Positions 27,482 through 35,259 of a stretch of DNA of 37,478 nt are shown here, piece after piece. A program made the position numbers and the translations under genes. The stretch is taken from the NCBI GenBank assembly GCA_938075455.1, contig CALJHN010000011.1, positions 1-37,478 on the forward strand. The letters are read 5' to 3'. How positions within the stretch are numbered: position 1 is the first letter of the stretch; every line of letters begins with the position of its first letter. Source of the stretch: an uncultured Flavobacteriales bacterium. Its GTDB lineage: Bacteria > Bacteroidota > Bacteroidia > Flavobacteriales_D > Parvicellaceae. The notes beneath the pieces are model-generated. The model had not been told where the DNA came from, did not search any database, and was given only the letters and a program-made list of their open reading frames with translations.

Positions 27482-29287
27482 ATGAGACCGTTTTGGAGAT
27501 CTTTTTGGGCGTCAATCTTTGCCTATATCGTTTTAAGTGCATTTGTAATATTTCTTATCAATGTAGTTATTTTTTCTGTTGCTGGGTCATTTTTGGAAAA
27601 AGAAGAATATAGGATAAATGATAATTCATATTTAGAACTAAATCTAAATTTTAAAATTGATGAAAGAAGTGAAATAGTAACTACAAATGACTTTAATAAT
27701 CCAATTTCAAAAAGTTATGGAATTCATCAAATTAGAAAAGTTTTAGAAAAAGCTAAAAAAGATGAAAAAATAAAAGGAATAGTTTTAAGAATCCCCAGTG
27801 TCAATATGGGTTTGTCAACCATTGACAATCTTAGAAACTGTTTAAAGGACTTTAAAAATTCTGGAAAATTCATTATTGCATATGATGAAACGTATTCAAT
27901 GGGTGCTTTTTATCTAAATAGTGTAGCTGACAAAATCTATTTATATCCTCAAGGAATGATTGATTTTAGAGGTCTTGGATCCGAAGTGATGTTCTTTAAA
28001 AAGGCTTTAGATAAATTGGATGTTGATGTGCAAATTATAAGAGGCAAAGGAAATAAATTCAAAGGGGCAGTAGAACCTTTTATGTATGAAAAAATGAGTA
28101 ATGATAATAAGCTCCAAATAAAAAAATTATTGGATGATGTTTGGCGAAATATGACGCACAACATTAAAGATTCTAGAAATATCTCCTTAGAGAGCTTAAA
28201 CGAAATTGCAGATTCGTTATATAGCTACAATGCCGCTGGAAGTTTGAATTATCAGCTAGTGGATGATTTAATTTACGAAGATCAACTAGATTCTATAATA
28301 AGAAAAAATATTGGTGTAAATAATGAAGAAAAGATTCACAGTATTTCTTTCAAAAAGTATCTGAATAAAAATCTAAAGCAAAATCCAATGGATATGGGCT
28401 CTAGCTTTGGAAGCAAAAAAGGAAATATTGCAGTTGTATACGCAGTTGGGACTATAGTTAGCGGTAAAAGTTCTGAAGGAAATATGGGTTCAAATACGAT
28501 AGTTAAAGCGATTAACAAAGCAAATAAAGATTCCACGATTAAAGCAGTTGTTTTAAGGGTTAATTCCCCAGGTGGAAGTGCACTAGCTTCAGACGTAATT
28601 TGGAGATCTTTAGAAAAAACAAAAGAAAATAAACCCGTAATAGTCTCAATGGGAGACTTAGCAGCTTCTGGTGGATATTATATATCCTGTGGTGCTGATA
28701 AAATATTTGCAGAGCCAAATACAATAACTGGATCAATTGGTGTATTTGGCATGATTCCCAACTTAGGAAGAATGCTAAAAAACAAAATCGGAATTACTTT
28801 TGATAGAGTGGAAACTAATGAACACGCTGCATTCTCTATGTTTGATGCCTTAGACAAAAAAGAATTGGCCACTTTCCAAAAAGGAGTTGATCAGATTTAC
28901 GACACATTCATTAGCAAAGTAGCAATGGGAAGAGATGGACTGAAAAAAAGTGATGTTCATAAAATTGCAATGGGAAGAGTTTGGTCTGGTAAAGAAGCAC
29001 TAGACTTAGAACTAGTAGATGAAATGGGAAGTTTACAAACTGCTATAGACTTTGCCGCAAATAAGGTTGGTATAGAAAATAATAAAGTCAAATTAATTCA
29101 TTTACCTGAAAGAAAAAATGACGAGCTATTAGAACTTTTATCTTCTTTAGAAATTGGGAATAAAAGCAGTAGTGAAGCAATAGATTATATAAATAATATT
29201 AATTCTGTTTTTGAAAAATCTGTCAAAAGCTCAAATGCCGTAGATAAATATCAAACAATATTCCCCTTTGAAATAAGAATTTTCTAA
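27482..29287 (+). CDS. sppA: Signal peptide peptidase SppA, 67-kDa type
   Basis: SppA degrades cleaved signal peptides in the membrane. This 601-residue long form has an N-terminal membrane anchor (about 9-36) and two tandem ClpP-like domains. The catalytic Lys is likely Lys151 in SVADKIYLYPQG of the first domain, and the nucleophile Ser396 lies in GDLAASGGYYIS of the second, with VNSPGGSALASD before it. This Ser/Lys dyad split across domains is the family pattern. It diverges from folK; an imperfect -7 sequence (TATTTTTA, 27453-27460) lies 21 bases before the ATG. Confidence 0.94.
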   Translation: MRPFWRSFWASIFAYIVLSAFVIFLINVVIFSVAGSFLEKEEYRINDNSYLELNLNFKIDERSEIVTTNDFNNPISKSYGIHQIRKVLEKAKKDEKIKGIVLRIPSVNMGLSTIDNLRNCLKDFKNSGKFIIAYDETYSMGAFYLNSVADKIYLYPQGMIDFRGLGSEVMFFKKALDKLDVDVQIIRGKGNKFKGAVEPFMYEKMSNDNKLQIKKLLDDVWRNMTHNIKDSRNISLESLNEIADSLYSYNAAGSLNYQLVDDLIYEDQLDSIIRKNIGVNNEEKIHSISFKKYLNKNLKQNPMDMGSSFGSKKGNIAVVYAVGTIVSGKSSEGNMGSNTIVKAINKANKDSTIKAVVLRVNSPGGSALASDVIWRSLEKTKENKPVIVSMGDLAASGGYYISCGADKIFAEPNTITGSIGVFGMIPNLGRMLKNKIGITFDRVETNEHAAFSMFDALDKKELATFQKGVDQIYDTFISKVAMGRDGLKKSDVHKIAMGRVWSGKEALDLELVDEMGSLQTAIDFAANKVGIENNKVKLIHLPERKNDELLELLSSLEIGNKSSSEAIDYINNINSVFEKSVKSSNAVDKYQTIFPFEIRIF

Positions 29288-29295
29288 TATGATTA

Positions 29296-29303
29296 TATAT
29301 TTG
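29296..29303 (+). promoter_or_regulatory. -7 element for the small protein-GH3 operon
   Basis: TATATTTG is an exact TAnnTTTG match, 12 bases before the ATG of the 33-residue ORF. The nearest TTTG upstream (29267-29270) is 25 bp away, longer than usual for a -33 element. It sits just after the sppA stop and would give the next three genes their own transcript. Confidence 0.45.
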
Positions 29304-29315
29304 TAAAAAAAAACA

Positions 29316-29417
29316 ATGTCATCAGATAAAAATTTTCACGGAAGCACAGGAATTATTGGCTATATATATGTCTCAATTGCTTTAATTATTATTGCCGGAT
29401 TAATATTTTTTGGTTAA
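29316..29417 (+). CDS. 33-residue single-helix membrane protein
   Basis: This short ORF from ATG 29316 to TAA 29417 encodes a polar N terminus (MSSDKNFHGSTG) followed by one hydrophobic helix of about 20 residues (IIGYIYVSIALIIIAGLIFF) and a final Gly. It lies 12 bases after an exact -7 element and 12 bp before the GH3 gene, in the same direction. Length, single helix and position are those of a small membrane subunit or regulator. I know no family name. It could be chance, since AT-rich DNA makes hydrophobic codons, but the tight spacing on both sides argues for a real gene. Confidence 0.5.
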   Translation: MSSDKNFHGSTGIIGYIYVSIALIIIAGLIFFG

Positions 29418-29429
29418 CAAACAATTCCA

Positions 29430-30965
29430 ATGATTTCATCAATTGGAAAACCTCTAAATAATTTTTTTTCTTGGTATCTAGAAAGGAGAATAGTTGAAAT
29501 TGAAAATTTCAAGTCAAACCCTGAAATTGTTCAGCAACAAACTCTTTCAAATTTAATTAGTTCTGCAAAGTCAACTAAGTTTGGGATTTCAAACAACTTT
29601 AGTTCTGTTTACAACACGAGTAGTTTTAAATCAATAATTCCCCTAAGAAAATACGAAGACTTTGAGCCTTTTATCAAAAAAGCTAAAAATGGAGAACCCA
29701 ATGTTCTTTGGCCTGGAAAAGTAAAATGGTTTGCCCAATCATCTGGAACAAGTAGTAATACTATTAAACATATTCCTATAACCATAGATTCTTTAAAAAA
29801 ATGCCATTACAAAGGGGGGAAAGATTTATTAGCGATTTATTATCAAAACAATCCAAATACACAGCTGTTTTCTGGGAAACACTTAATAATGGGAGGGAAT
29901 GAGAAACATTTACCTGGTAACAATAAGTCTAAATCTGGAGATTTATCAGCCATAATTATGAAGAATTTACCTTGGTGGTGTGAATGGAGAAGATCCCCAA
30001 ACAAAGTGAAAAGTCTTTTGCAAAAAAACTGGGTAGAGAAACTAAATTATATTGTAAAGCATTCTTCAAAAGATAATGTTCAAATTATTGCAGGGGTTCC
30101 GTCTTGGGTTTTAATTATTATGAATGAAGTTATCAAGGAAAATAATATAAATTATATTCATGAAATTTGGCCCAGCCTAGAATTATATCTTCACGGAGGA
30201 ATGAATATAGCTCCATACAAAAAAAAAATTCAATCTATTAGCAGTAAAAAAATTAACTTTTACCAAAACTACAACGCAACGGAAGGTTTTTTTGGGTTGC
30301 AATCTGAAAATGATTCAGACGACATGCTTTTAATGCTTGACTATGGAATATATTATGAATTTATTTCCAAAGATAACTGGGAAGAAGACCAGCCTTTGAC
30401 ATTAAGTTTAGAAGACGTGGAGTTAAATACACCTTATGAAGTTGTAATTTCTACTAATGGAGGTCTTTGGAGGTATAGACTAGAGGATACTGTGATTTTC
30501 ACATCCATAAATCCGTTTAAGATCAAAGTAATTGGAAGAACAAAACAGTTTATAAATATTGCAGGTGAAGAACTAATGATTCAACATATAGAAACAGCTA
30601 TAAATATAGCCTCAGAAAAATGTCTTTGTAGCATAGGAGAATATACAGTAGCTCCTGTTTTTAAAAACAGCAATAAGTCTATTGGATTTCTTTATTGGTT
30701 AATAGAGTTCTGTGAAAGGCCAGACGATTTATCAAATTTTAGTATTATTTTAGACATGGAGCTTCAAAAAGTTAATATTGATTATAAATCTAAAAGAGAA
30801 AATAATTATCCTCTTAATAAACCAGTTATCAAAGAAGTTCCAAAAAACACTTTTTACAACTGGTTAGAAAGTCAAAATAAATTAGGTGGTCAGAACAAAA
30901 TTCTAAGAATAAATAAAAATAAGGATAAAATAAATGAGATATTGGAAATGGAAAATAGCAATTAA
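29430..30965 (+). CDS. GH3-family acyl-adenylating enzyme
   Basis: This 511-residue protein is a bacterial member of the family named after the plant GH3 auxin-amido synthetases, which activate a carboxylate with ATP and join it to an amino acid. The nucleotide motifs are FAQSSGTSS (residues 102-109), YNATEGFFGL (281-290) and WRYRLEDTV (347-355), the last replacing the plant YRxGD, followed by IGRTKQFINIAGEEL. The substrate in bacteria is unknown. No signal peptide is present, so it is cytoplasmic. It follows the 33-residue ORF by 12 bp, and the next gene begins 32 bases inside its 3' end in another frame. Confidence 0.88.
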   Translation: MISSIGKPLNNFFSWYLERRIVEIENFKSNPEIVQQQTLSNLISSAKSTKFGISNNFSSVYNTSSFKSIIPLRKYEDFEPFIKKAKNGEPNVLWPGKVKWFAQSSGTSSNTIKHIPITIDSLKKCHYKGGKDLLAIYYQNNPNTQLFSGKHLIMGGNEKHLPGNNKSKSGDLSAIIMKNLPWWCEWRRSPNKVKSLLQKNWVEKLNYIVKHSSKDNVQIIAGVPSWVLIIMNEVIKENNINYIHEIWPSLELYLHGGMNIAPYKKKIQSISSKKINFYQNYNATEGFFGLQSENDSDDMLLMLDYGIYYEFISKDNWEEDQPLTLSLEDVELNTPYEVVISTNGGLWRYRLEDTVIFTSINPFKIKVIGRTKQFINIAGEELMIQHIETAINIASEKCLCSIGEYTVAPVFKNSNKSIGFLYWLIEFCERPDDLSNFSIILDMELQKVNIDYKSKRENNYPLNKPVIKEVPKNTFYNWLESQNKLGGQNKILRINKNKDKINEILEMENSN

Positions 30966-31752
30966 GTTTTTAGTTTTATCATTAATATTTAACATTTCAA
31001 ATGCACAAAATATTAATGAAAAACCATTTAAATTATTCTCTAAAAGTGAGAAAATTGAGATTGATCAATACGGCTTTATTTACCATATAAATAAAGACAA
31101 TCTTATTAAGTTTAATTTAAAAGGAGTTCCTCTATATAACTACAGTAACAAACTACTTGGAAACATATCACAATTAGATGTAAGTAATCCTTTGAGGCCT
31201 TTACTTTTCTACAAAGACCAAGGAATAATATTAGCTCTAGACAATACTTTGTCTTTGCAAAAAAGTGAAATTTCTTTAAATGAGTTAGCACTTTACCAAA
31301 CTAGTTGTATTTCAAATAGTAATTTTGACAACGGAATTTGGCTATATGACATTGATGTAAATGAAATTGTAAAAATAAATTATCAAGCAGAAGTAGTATT
31401 TAAAAGTGGTAATCTCTCTGTTATTCTCCCTAATATGCAATTCCCAATTTTAAAGCTCTTTGAAAAAAATAAAAAACTTTATGGTATTACGTCTAACCAA
31501 ATAATTGTATTGGACCAATATGGCTCACTATTAAACACAATAAATCTTAAGGCAACTAATGGGCTAATAATAAAAGAAGAAAGTTTAATAGGCTATGACG
31601 GTAATTTTATTGTAAACTACAATTACTTAGACTTTAAAACAGATACTATTTATCAAACTAATAGCTATAATAAAATCGTTCAATGTCAGGAAAAAATAAT
31701 AGGAATATTTAAAGGTAATTCTAAGGCAAATTCTATTTTTATTTCCAAATAA
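30934..31752 (+). CDS. Secreted propeller-like protein linked to GH3
   Basis: I do not recognise a named family. The 272-residue protein has a signal peptide (hydrophobic residues 9-20, cut near SNAQ). The mature part shows repeated strand blocks of a type seen in beta-propellers, for example IDQYGFIYHINKDNLIKFN, GIILALDNTLSLQ, GIWLYDIDVNEIVKIN and IIVLDQYGSLLNTIN, about five to six blades. No catalytic residues stand out. The start overlaps the GH3 gene by 32 bases, so the two are cotranscribed and probably coupled. The upstream part of the frame that overlaps GH3 is needed for the signal peptide, supporting this start. Confidence 0.7.
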   Translation: MRYWKWKIAIKFLVLSLIFNISNAQNINEKPFKLFSKSEKIEIDQYGFIYHINKDNLIKFNLKGVPLYNYSNKLLGNISQLDVSNPLRPLLFYKDQGIILALDNTLSLQKSEISLNELALYQTSCISNSNFDNGIWLYDIDVNEIVKINYQAEVVFKSGNLSVILPNMQFPILKLFEKNKKLYGITSNQIIVLDQYGSLLNTINLKATNGLIIKEESLIGYDGNFIVNYNYLDFKTDTIYQTNSYNKIVQCQEKIIGIFKGNSKANSIFISK

Positions 31753-31828
31753 TCACCAACAAAAGTTATTAACATATGCTCTTTTTTAATTCCTATTTTC
31801 TACATTAGACTTCTAAAATTAAAAGGGA

Positions 31829-32443
31829 ATGCACATAGCTATCGCAGGAAACATTGGTGCCGGAAAAACTACTCTTACTGGACAACTTGCAAAACATTAC
31901 AATTGGGATACACATTTTGAAGATGTTGACGACAATCCATATCTAATGGACTTTTACGACGAAATGCAAAGGTGGTCATTTAACCTTCAGATTTATTATT
32001 TAAATAGCCGATTTACCCAAACTCAAGAAATAAGGAATAATTCTAATACGGTAATCCAAGATAGAACCATTTATGAAGATGCTTACATTTTTGCTCCAAA
32101 CCTACATTCAATGGGGTTAATGACTACAAGAGATTTCGAAAATTATTTCAGTCTTTTCAATCTAATTGAATCCTTTGTTAAAGCACCAGACCTACTAATT
32201 TACTTACGTGCATCTGTCTCAAAGCTGGTTCAAAATATTCAAACAAGAGGAAGAGAATATGAAGAAAGTATAAGATTAGATTATTTAAAGAGACTTAATG
32301 AAAGGTATGAGGCATGGATATCAACTTACGACAAAGGTAAACTCCTGATTATTGATGTTGAAAATAATCACTTCAACGAGAACCAAGAGGATTTAGGAAA
32401 AATAATATCTGGAATAGACGCCGAATTACACGGACTATTCTAA
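31829..32443 (+). CDS. Deoxynucleoside kinase (dAK/dGK type)
   Basis: This 204-residue kinase has the P-loop IAGNIGAGKTTLTG (about 5-18), the substrate motif QDRTIYEDAYIF with the Asp-Arg that its paralogue at 26297 lacks, and the lid QTRGREYEESIRLDYLKRLN. It phosphorylates deoxynucleosides for salvage, probably purines; exact specificity cannot be read. The ATG at 31829 gives the exact family N terminus MHIAIAGNIGAGKTT. It follows the propeller-like gene by 76 bp and ends two bases from a convergent gene. Confidence 0.9.
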   Translation: MHIAIAGNIGAGKTTLTGQLAKHYNWDTHFEDVDDNPYLMDFYDEMQRWSFNLQIYYLNSRFTQTQEIRNNSNTVIQDRTIYEDAYIFAPNLHSMGLMTTRDFENYFSLFNLIESFVKAPDLLIYLRASVSKLVQNIQTRGREYEESIRLDYLKRLNERYEAWISTYDKGKLLIIDVENNHFNENQEDLGKIISGIDAELHGLF

Positions 32444-32445
32444 AA

Positions 32446-32805
32446 TTAGTTTTTTATCATTAAATATTTATAAGTTGTAGTCTCTCCTGCTTGAACAGCG
32501 ACTTGCTCTACATAAGACCATCCATTTTGATCCATAAAATTTAAAGCATGCATTGGGCTATTAAATTTCACTACTTTTTTATCTGGCGTCATAATGTTTT
32601 GTCTTTTAATCGAAAATGCTTGCCCGTAATCGACAAATATTTTGACTTTAGTTGGGTTAAGAGGTTGTCCAATTCTTAATTCACAATATTTAATATCTAA
32701 CTTGTTTATATCTGTTTCATTTACATATATGCTCTGTGAAAAAACAGAGCCTGAGAATGAAAGTATACTTAACAATTGAGCAAATAAGCTAGTAGTCTTT
32801 TTCAT
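32446..32805 (-). CDS. Small secreted protein, unknown
   Basis: This 119-residue protein has a signal peptide (residues 1-24, cut near SVFSQ) and a mature part of about 95 residues. The C-terminal part, about residues 60-118, has alternating strands and one helix: VKFNSPMHALNFMDQNGW, then VEQVAVQAGETTTYKYLMIK. It contains one Cys (CELRIG). I see no named domain. It follows pth by 31 bp in the same direction and may be the last gene of the prs-rplY-pth transcript. Confidence 0.65.
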   Translation of the reverse strand: MKKTTSLFAQLLSILSFSGSVFSQSIYVNETDINKLDIKYCELRIGQPLNPTKVKIFVDYGQAFSIKRQNIMTPDKKVVKFNSPMHALNFMDQNGWSYVEQVAVQAGETTTYKYLMIKN

Positions 32806-32836
32806 ATTATTAATTTTAAATTAAAACCTTTTAAGG

Positions 32837-33400
32837 TTACTTATTGTTGAAAGTGTTCATCGTATTTTCAATCCCTGCAAAACAAAAGCTTAACACCATT
32901 TCATTAATTGTTTTCATTTTTTGGTTGAGAAAAAAATATTCTTCTTCAGTCCATTCACCCAAGACATAATCAATTTGTTTACCTTTTGGAAAGCTATTCC
33001 CAACCCCTATTCTAAGTCTTGGATATTGATTGGTAGAAAGCGATTGCTGAATGTTCTTTAATCCGTTGTGACCTCCATCAGAGCCGTTTTTTTTCATTCT
33101 AAGATTGCCAACTTCAAGATTTAAATCGTCAGTGATAACCAAAAGATTTTTAATATCTATTTTTAGTTTAGTTAACCAATATCTAACTGCAGATCCAGAA
33201 AGATTCATAAATGTATTCGGCTTTAACAAGAAAATATTTTTACCCTTGTATTTAAAAGAAGATATCTTCCCATATCTTTCTTCAATGAAAAAGGCACTAG
33301 CTTGTTCAGCAACAAAATCTAATGCCTTAAAGCCTATATTATGTCTTGTGCTTTCATATTTAGCACCAATATTCCCAAGCCCAACAATCAGAAATTTCAT
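32837..33400 (-). CDS. pth: Peptidyl-tRNA hydrolase
   Basis: Pth releases tRNA from peptidyl-tRNA that has fallen off ribosomes. The 187 residues are of normal length. Conserved parts are VGLGNIGAKYESTRHNIGF with the catalytic His, KPNTFMNLSGSAV, VITDDLNLEVGNLRMKKNG and GSDGGHNGLKNI. It lies 15 bp after rplY, the usual order in many bacteria. Confidence 0.96.
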   Translation of the reverse strand: MKFLIVGLGNIGAKYESTRHNIGFKALDFVAEQASAFFIEERYGKISSFKYKGKNIFLLKPNTFMNLSGSAVRYWLTKLKIDIKNLLVITDDLNLEVGNLRMKKNGSDGGHNGLKNIQQSLSTNQYPRLRIGVGNSFPKGKQIDYVLGEWTEEEYFFLNQKMKTINEMVLSFCFAGIENTMNTFNNK

Positions 33401-33415
33401 GATGGGTCGTTGAAT

Positions 33416-34081
33416 TTATTCACCCTTTTTTGTTTCTTCAGATGATTTTTCATCTGGGCTAGCTCCCTCTGCTCCTTCGGTTCCTTCTGCTCCTTCAGTT
33501 GTTTCTCCTTCCTCTTCTTCCTCTTCTTCTAGAACAACCGCTCTAGCCATTTGAACTCCAACAATTACTGCATTTTCTGGGTCAAAAAACTTAAGCCCAG
33601 GAATGTTTAAATCTGCTACTCTAATTTTATCTCCAATTTTAAGTGGTGTAATATCAATTTTAACAGCATCTGGCATGTCTTTTAAGAGTCCCATAACTTT
33701 TAGTTTTCTAAAATTCTGAGATAAATTTCCACCATTTCTAACCCCTTTAGAAAAGCCTTCCAATCTAACGGGAAGATTTAATTTAAATGGTTTACTATCG
33801 CTAATTTCTAAAAAATCTAAATGTAAGATTCTATCAGTTACAGGATGGGTCTGAGCCTCCTGCAAAATGACTTTTGATTTCTTACCATCAATTTCTAACT
33901 CTATAAGGTAAACATTTGGGGTAAAGACAAGTTTTTTTGCTTCGTTTTCTAAAACTGAGAAATGAATTTGTTTCTCTCCTCCATAAACTACTGCCGGTAC
34001 ACTGCCATCTTTTCTAAGGATGTTAGCACCTTTTTTTCCTACGTTCTCTCTAGGAGAACCGCTCAATGATACTGTTTTCAT
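33416..34081 (-). CDS. rplY: 50S ribosomal protein L25/general stress protein Ctc
   Basis: L25 binds 5S rRNA. The 221-residue long form has the N-terminal L25 domain (1-95, with SGSPRENVGKKGANILRKDG and LQEAQTHPVTDRILHLDFL), a TL5/Ctc C-terminal beta domain (100-185) and a strongly acidic tail with seven Glu in a row and GAEG repeats. The tail is low-complexity and probably disordered. The gene lies between prs and pth with gaps of 20 and 15 bp. Confidence 0.95.
   Translation of the reverse strand: MKTVSLSGSPRENVGKKGANILRKDGSVPAVVYGGEKQIHFSVLENEAKKLVFTPNVYLIELEIDGKKSKVILQEAQTHPVTDRILHLDFLEISDSKPFKLNLPVRLEGFSKGVRNGGNLSQNFRKLKVMGLLKDMPDAVKIDITPLKIGDKIRVADLNIPGLKFFDPENAVIVGVQMARAVVLEEEEEEEGETTEGAEGTEGAEGASPDEKSSEETKKGE
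33468..33529 (-). repeat. Low-complexity repeat in the acidic tail of L25
   Basis: Two imperfect 18-base units (33468-33485 and 33486-33503), differing at a few positions, encode a repeated GAEGTE-like segment, and a GAA/GAG run (about 33509-33529) encodes seven Glu. The repeat keeps the reading frame, so unit gain or loss changes only tail length. Confidence 0.6.
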
Positions 34082-34101
34082 ATTTATTATTTATTTATTA
34101 A

Positions 34102-35040
34102 TTAATTGCCAAACAAAAAATGTTTGCTAATAGATTTAAAACTAATGTGCTGCTTCATTATTTCAGAAAAAAGATCTGCTACAGAAAGCACTTTTATTTT
34201 GGAATTTTCTTTTTTAATCTCGATAGTATTGGTAACAATCAATTCCTTGAGAATACTATTTTCAATTCTTTGGTGTGCTGGTCCCGAGAGTATAGGATGA
34301 GTACAACAAGCGGATACAGATTTTGCACCATAATCCATAAACAGTTGAGCTGACTTTGTGAGTGTGCCAGCTGTGTCTATCATATCATCAATTATCACAA
34401 CATCTTTTCCCTTAACATCTCCAATAATTGTCATATCAGAAATTTCATTTGCTTTTTTTCTTTGCTTGTAACAAAGTGCTAAATCAACGTTTAGAAACTT
34501 TGCATAAGCATTGGCTCTTTTAGAACCACCAGCATCGGGTGCTGCAATAATGAGATTATCTAAGTCTTTAGTTTTAAGATAAGGAGCAAATAATGTAGAG
34601 GCAAATAAATGATCTACTGGGACTTCAAAAAACCCTTGGATTTGATCTGCATGCAGGTCCATTGTCATAACTCTATTAACCCCTGCTGTAACTAACATAT
34701 TAGCAACTAATTTAGCTCCGATAGCAACCCTAGGTTGGTCTTTTCTGTCTTGTCTCGCCCATCCAAAGTAAGGCAAAACAGCTACAATTTTATGGGCTGA
34801 AGCTCTCTTAGCTGCATCTATCATAAGTAACATTTCCATCAAGTTTTCTTGAGGTGGAATAGTGCTTTGGATGATAAAAACGTCACAGCCACGTACAGTT
34901 TCTTTTATAGATACTCCAAATTCACCATCGCTAAACTTTTGAAGTTCAACTTCGCCTAACTCTTGGCCATAACTTTTAGCTATTTGTTTTGCTAAAGGCT
35001 CAGATGCAGAACATGCTAATATTTTAACTTTGTGCGACAT
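34102..35040 (-). CDS. prs: Ribose-phosphate pyrophosphokinase
   Basis: Prs makes phosphoribosyl pyrophosphate from ribose 5-phosphate and ATP for purine, pyrimidine, His and NAD synthesis. The 312-residue product has the motifs KFSDGEFGVSIKETVRG, FGWARQDRKDQPRVAIGAKL, the PDAGGSKRA loop and the PRPP-binding DDMIDTAGTL. The open frame extends to 35082, but the ATG at 35040 (MSHKVKIL) gives the family N terminus, and an exact -7 element lies at 35049-35056, between the two possible starts, which rules out the longer form. It begins the prs-rplY-pth operon. Confidence 0.96.
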   Translation of the reverse strand: MSHKVKILACSASEPLAKQIAKSYGQELGEVELQKFSDGEFGVSIKETVRGCDVFIIQSTIPPQENLMEMLLMIDAAKRASAHKIVAVLPYFGWARQDRKDQPRVAIGAKLVANMLVTAGVNRVMTMDLHADQIQGFFEVPVDHLFASTLFAPYLKTKDLDNLIIAAPDAGGSKRANAYAKFLNVDLALCYKQRKKANEISDMTIIGDVKGKDVVIIDDMIDTAGTLTKSAQLFMDYGAKSVSACCTHPILSGPAHQRIENSILKELIVTNTIEIKKENSKIKVLSVADLFSEIMKQHISFKSISKHFLFGN

Positions 35041-35048
35041 TGGGGTTG

Positions 35049-35056
35049 CAAATGTA
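35049..35056 (-). promoter_or_regulatory. -7 element for the prs-rplY-pth operon
   Basis: The minus strand reads TACATTTG, an exact TAnnTTTG match, eight bases before the prs ATG. The same octamer is found before actA. A TTG on the same strand about 23 bp upstream may be the -33 element. Confidence 0.5.
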
Positions 35057-35118
35057 ATTGAATTTCCATAAATATTAAACAATTACTGCACCATTTATGG
35101 ATTGATGTATTAATTTAT

Positions 35119-35149
35119 TTTGCTAGAATAAAAACATAAACTAAATTCG
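35119..35149 (+). promoter_or_regulatory. Promoter of tRNA-Leu
   Basis: A TTTG (35119-35122), 19 bases of spacer and TAAATTCG (35142-35149) form a complete Bacteroidota promoter, with one mismatch to TAnnTTTG. The start point would fall about five bases before the tRNA. The spacing is the consensus one, making this the best full promoter in the window. Confidence 0.6.
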
Positions 35150-35159
35150 CCAATCACTT

Positions 35160-35241
35160 GCCGAAGTGGCGGAACTGGTAGACGCGCACGACTCAAACTC
35201 GTGTGCCTTAGGGCGTGTGGGTTCGATTCCCACCTTCGGTA
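35160..35241 (+). tRNA. tRNA-Leu, anticodon CAA
   Basis: The 82-nt sequence folds as a cloverleaf with a long variable arm. The acceptor stem GCCGAAG pairs with CTTCGGT (one G-T pair at the end), with discriminator A at 35241. The anticodon loop CTCAAAC gives anticodon CAA, reading UUG. The T arm is GTGGG, loop TTCGATT, CCCAC (35217-35233). CCA is not encoded. The D loop contains GGCGGAACTGGTAGACGC typical of tRNA-Leu. Confidence 0.97.
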
Positions 35242-35259
35242 CTATTAAACCAAGACACC

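Noticed and set aside
35041..35082. Upstream start for prs
   Set aside because: An exact -7 element lies between the two ATGs, and Prs proteins start at the second one.
35160..35241. tRNA-Leu as an integration site of a mobile element
   Set aside because: No integrase, no direct repeat of the tRNA 3' end and no foreign-looking genes are in the following 2.2 kb.
35215..35259. Extension of the dCMP deaminase to the GTG inside tRNA-Leu
   Set aside because: The added residues are just the translated T arm of the tRNA, a common artefact; family similarity begins only after 35260.
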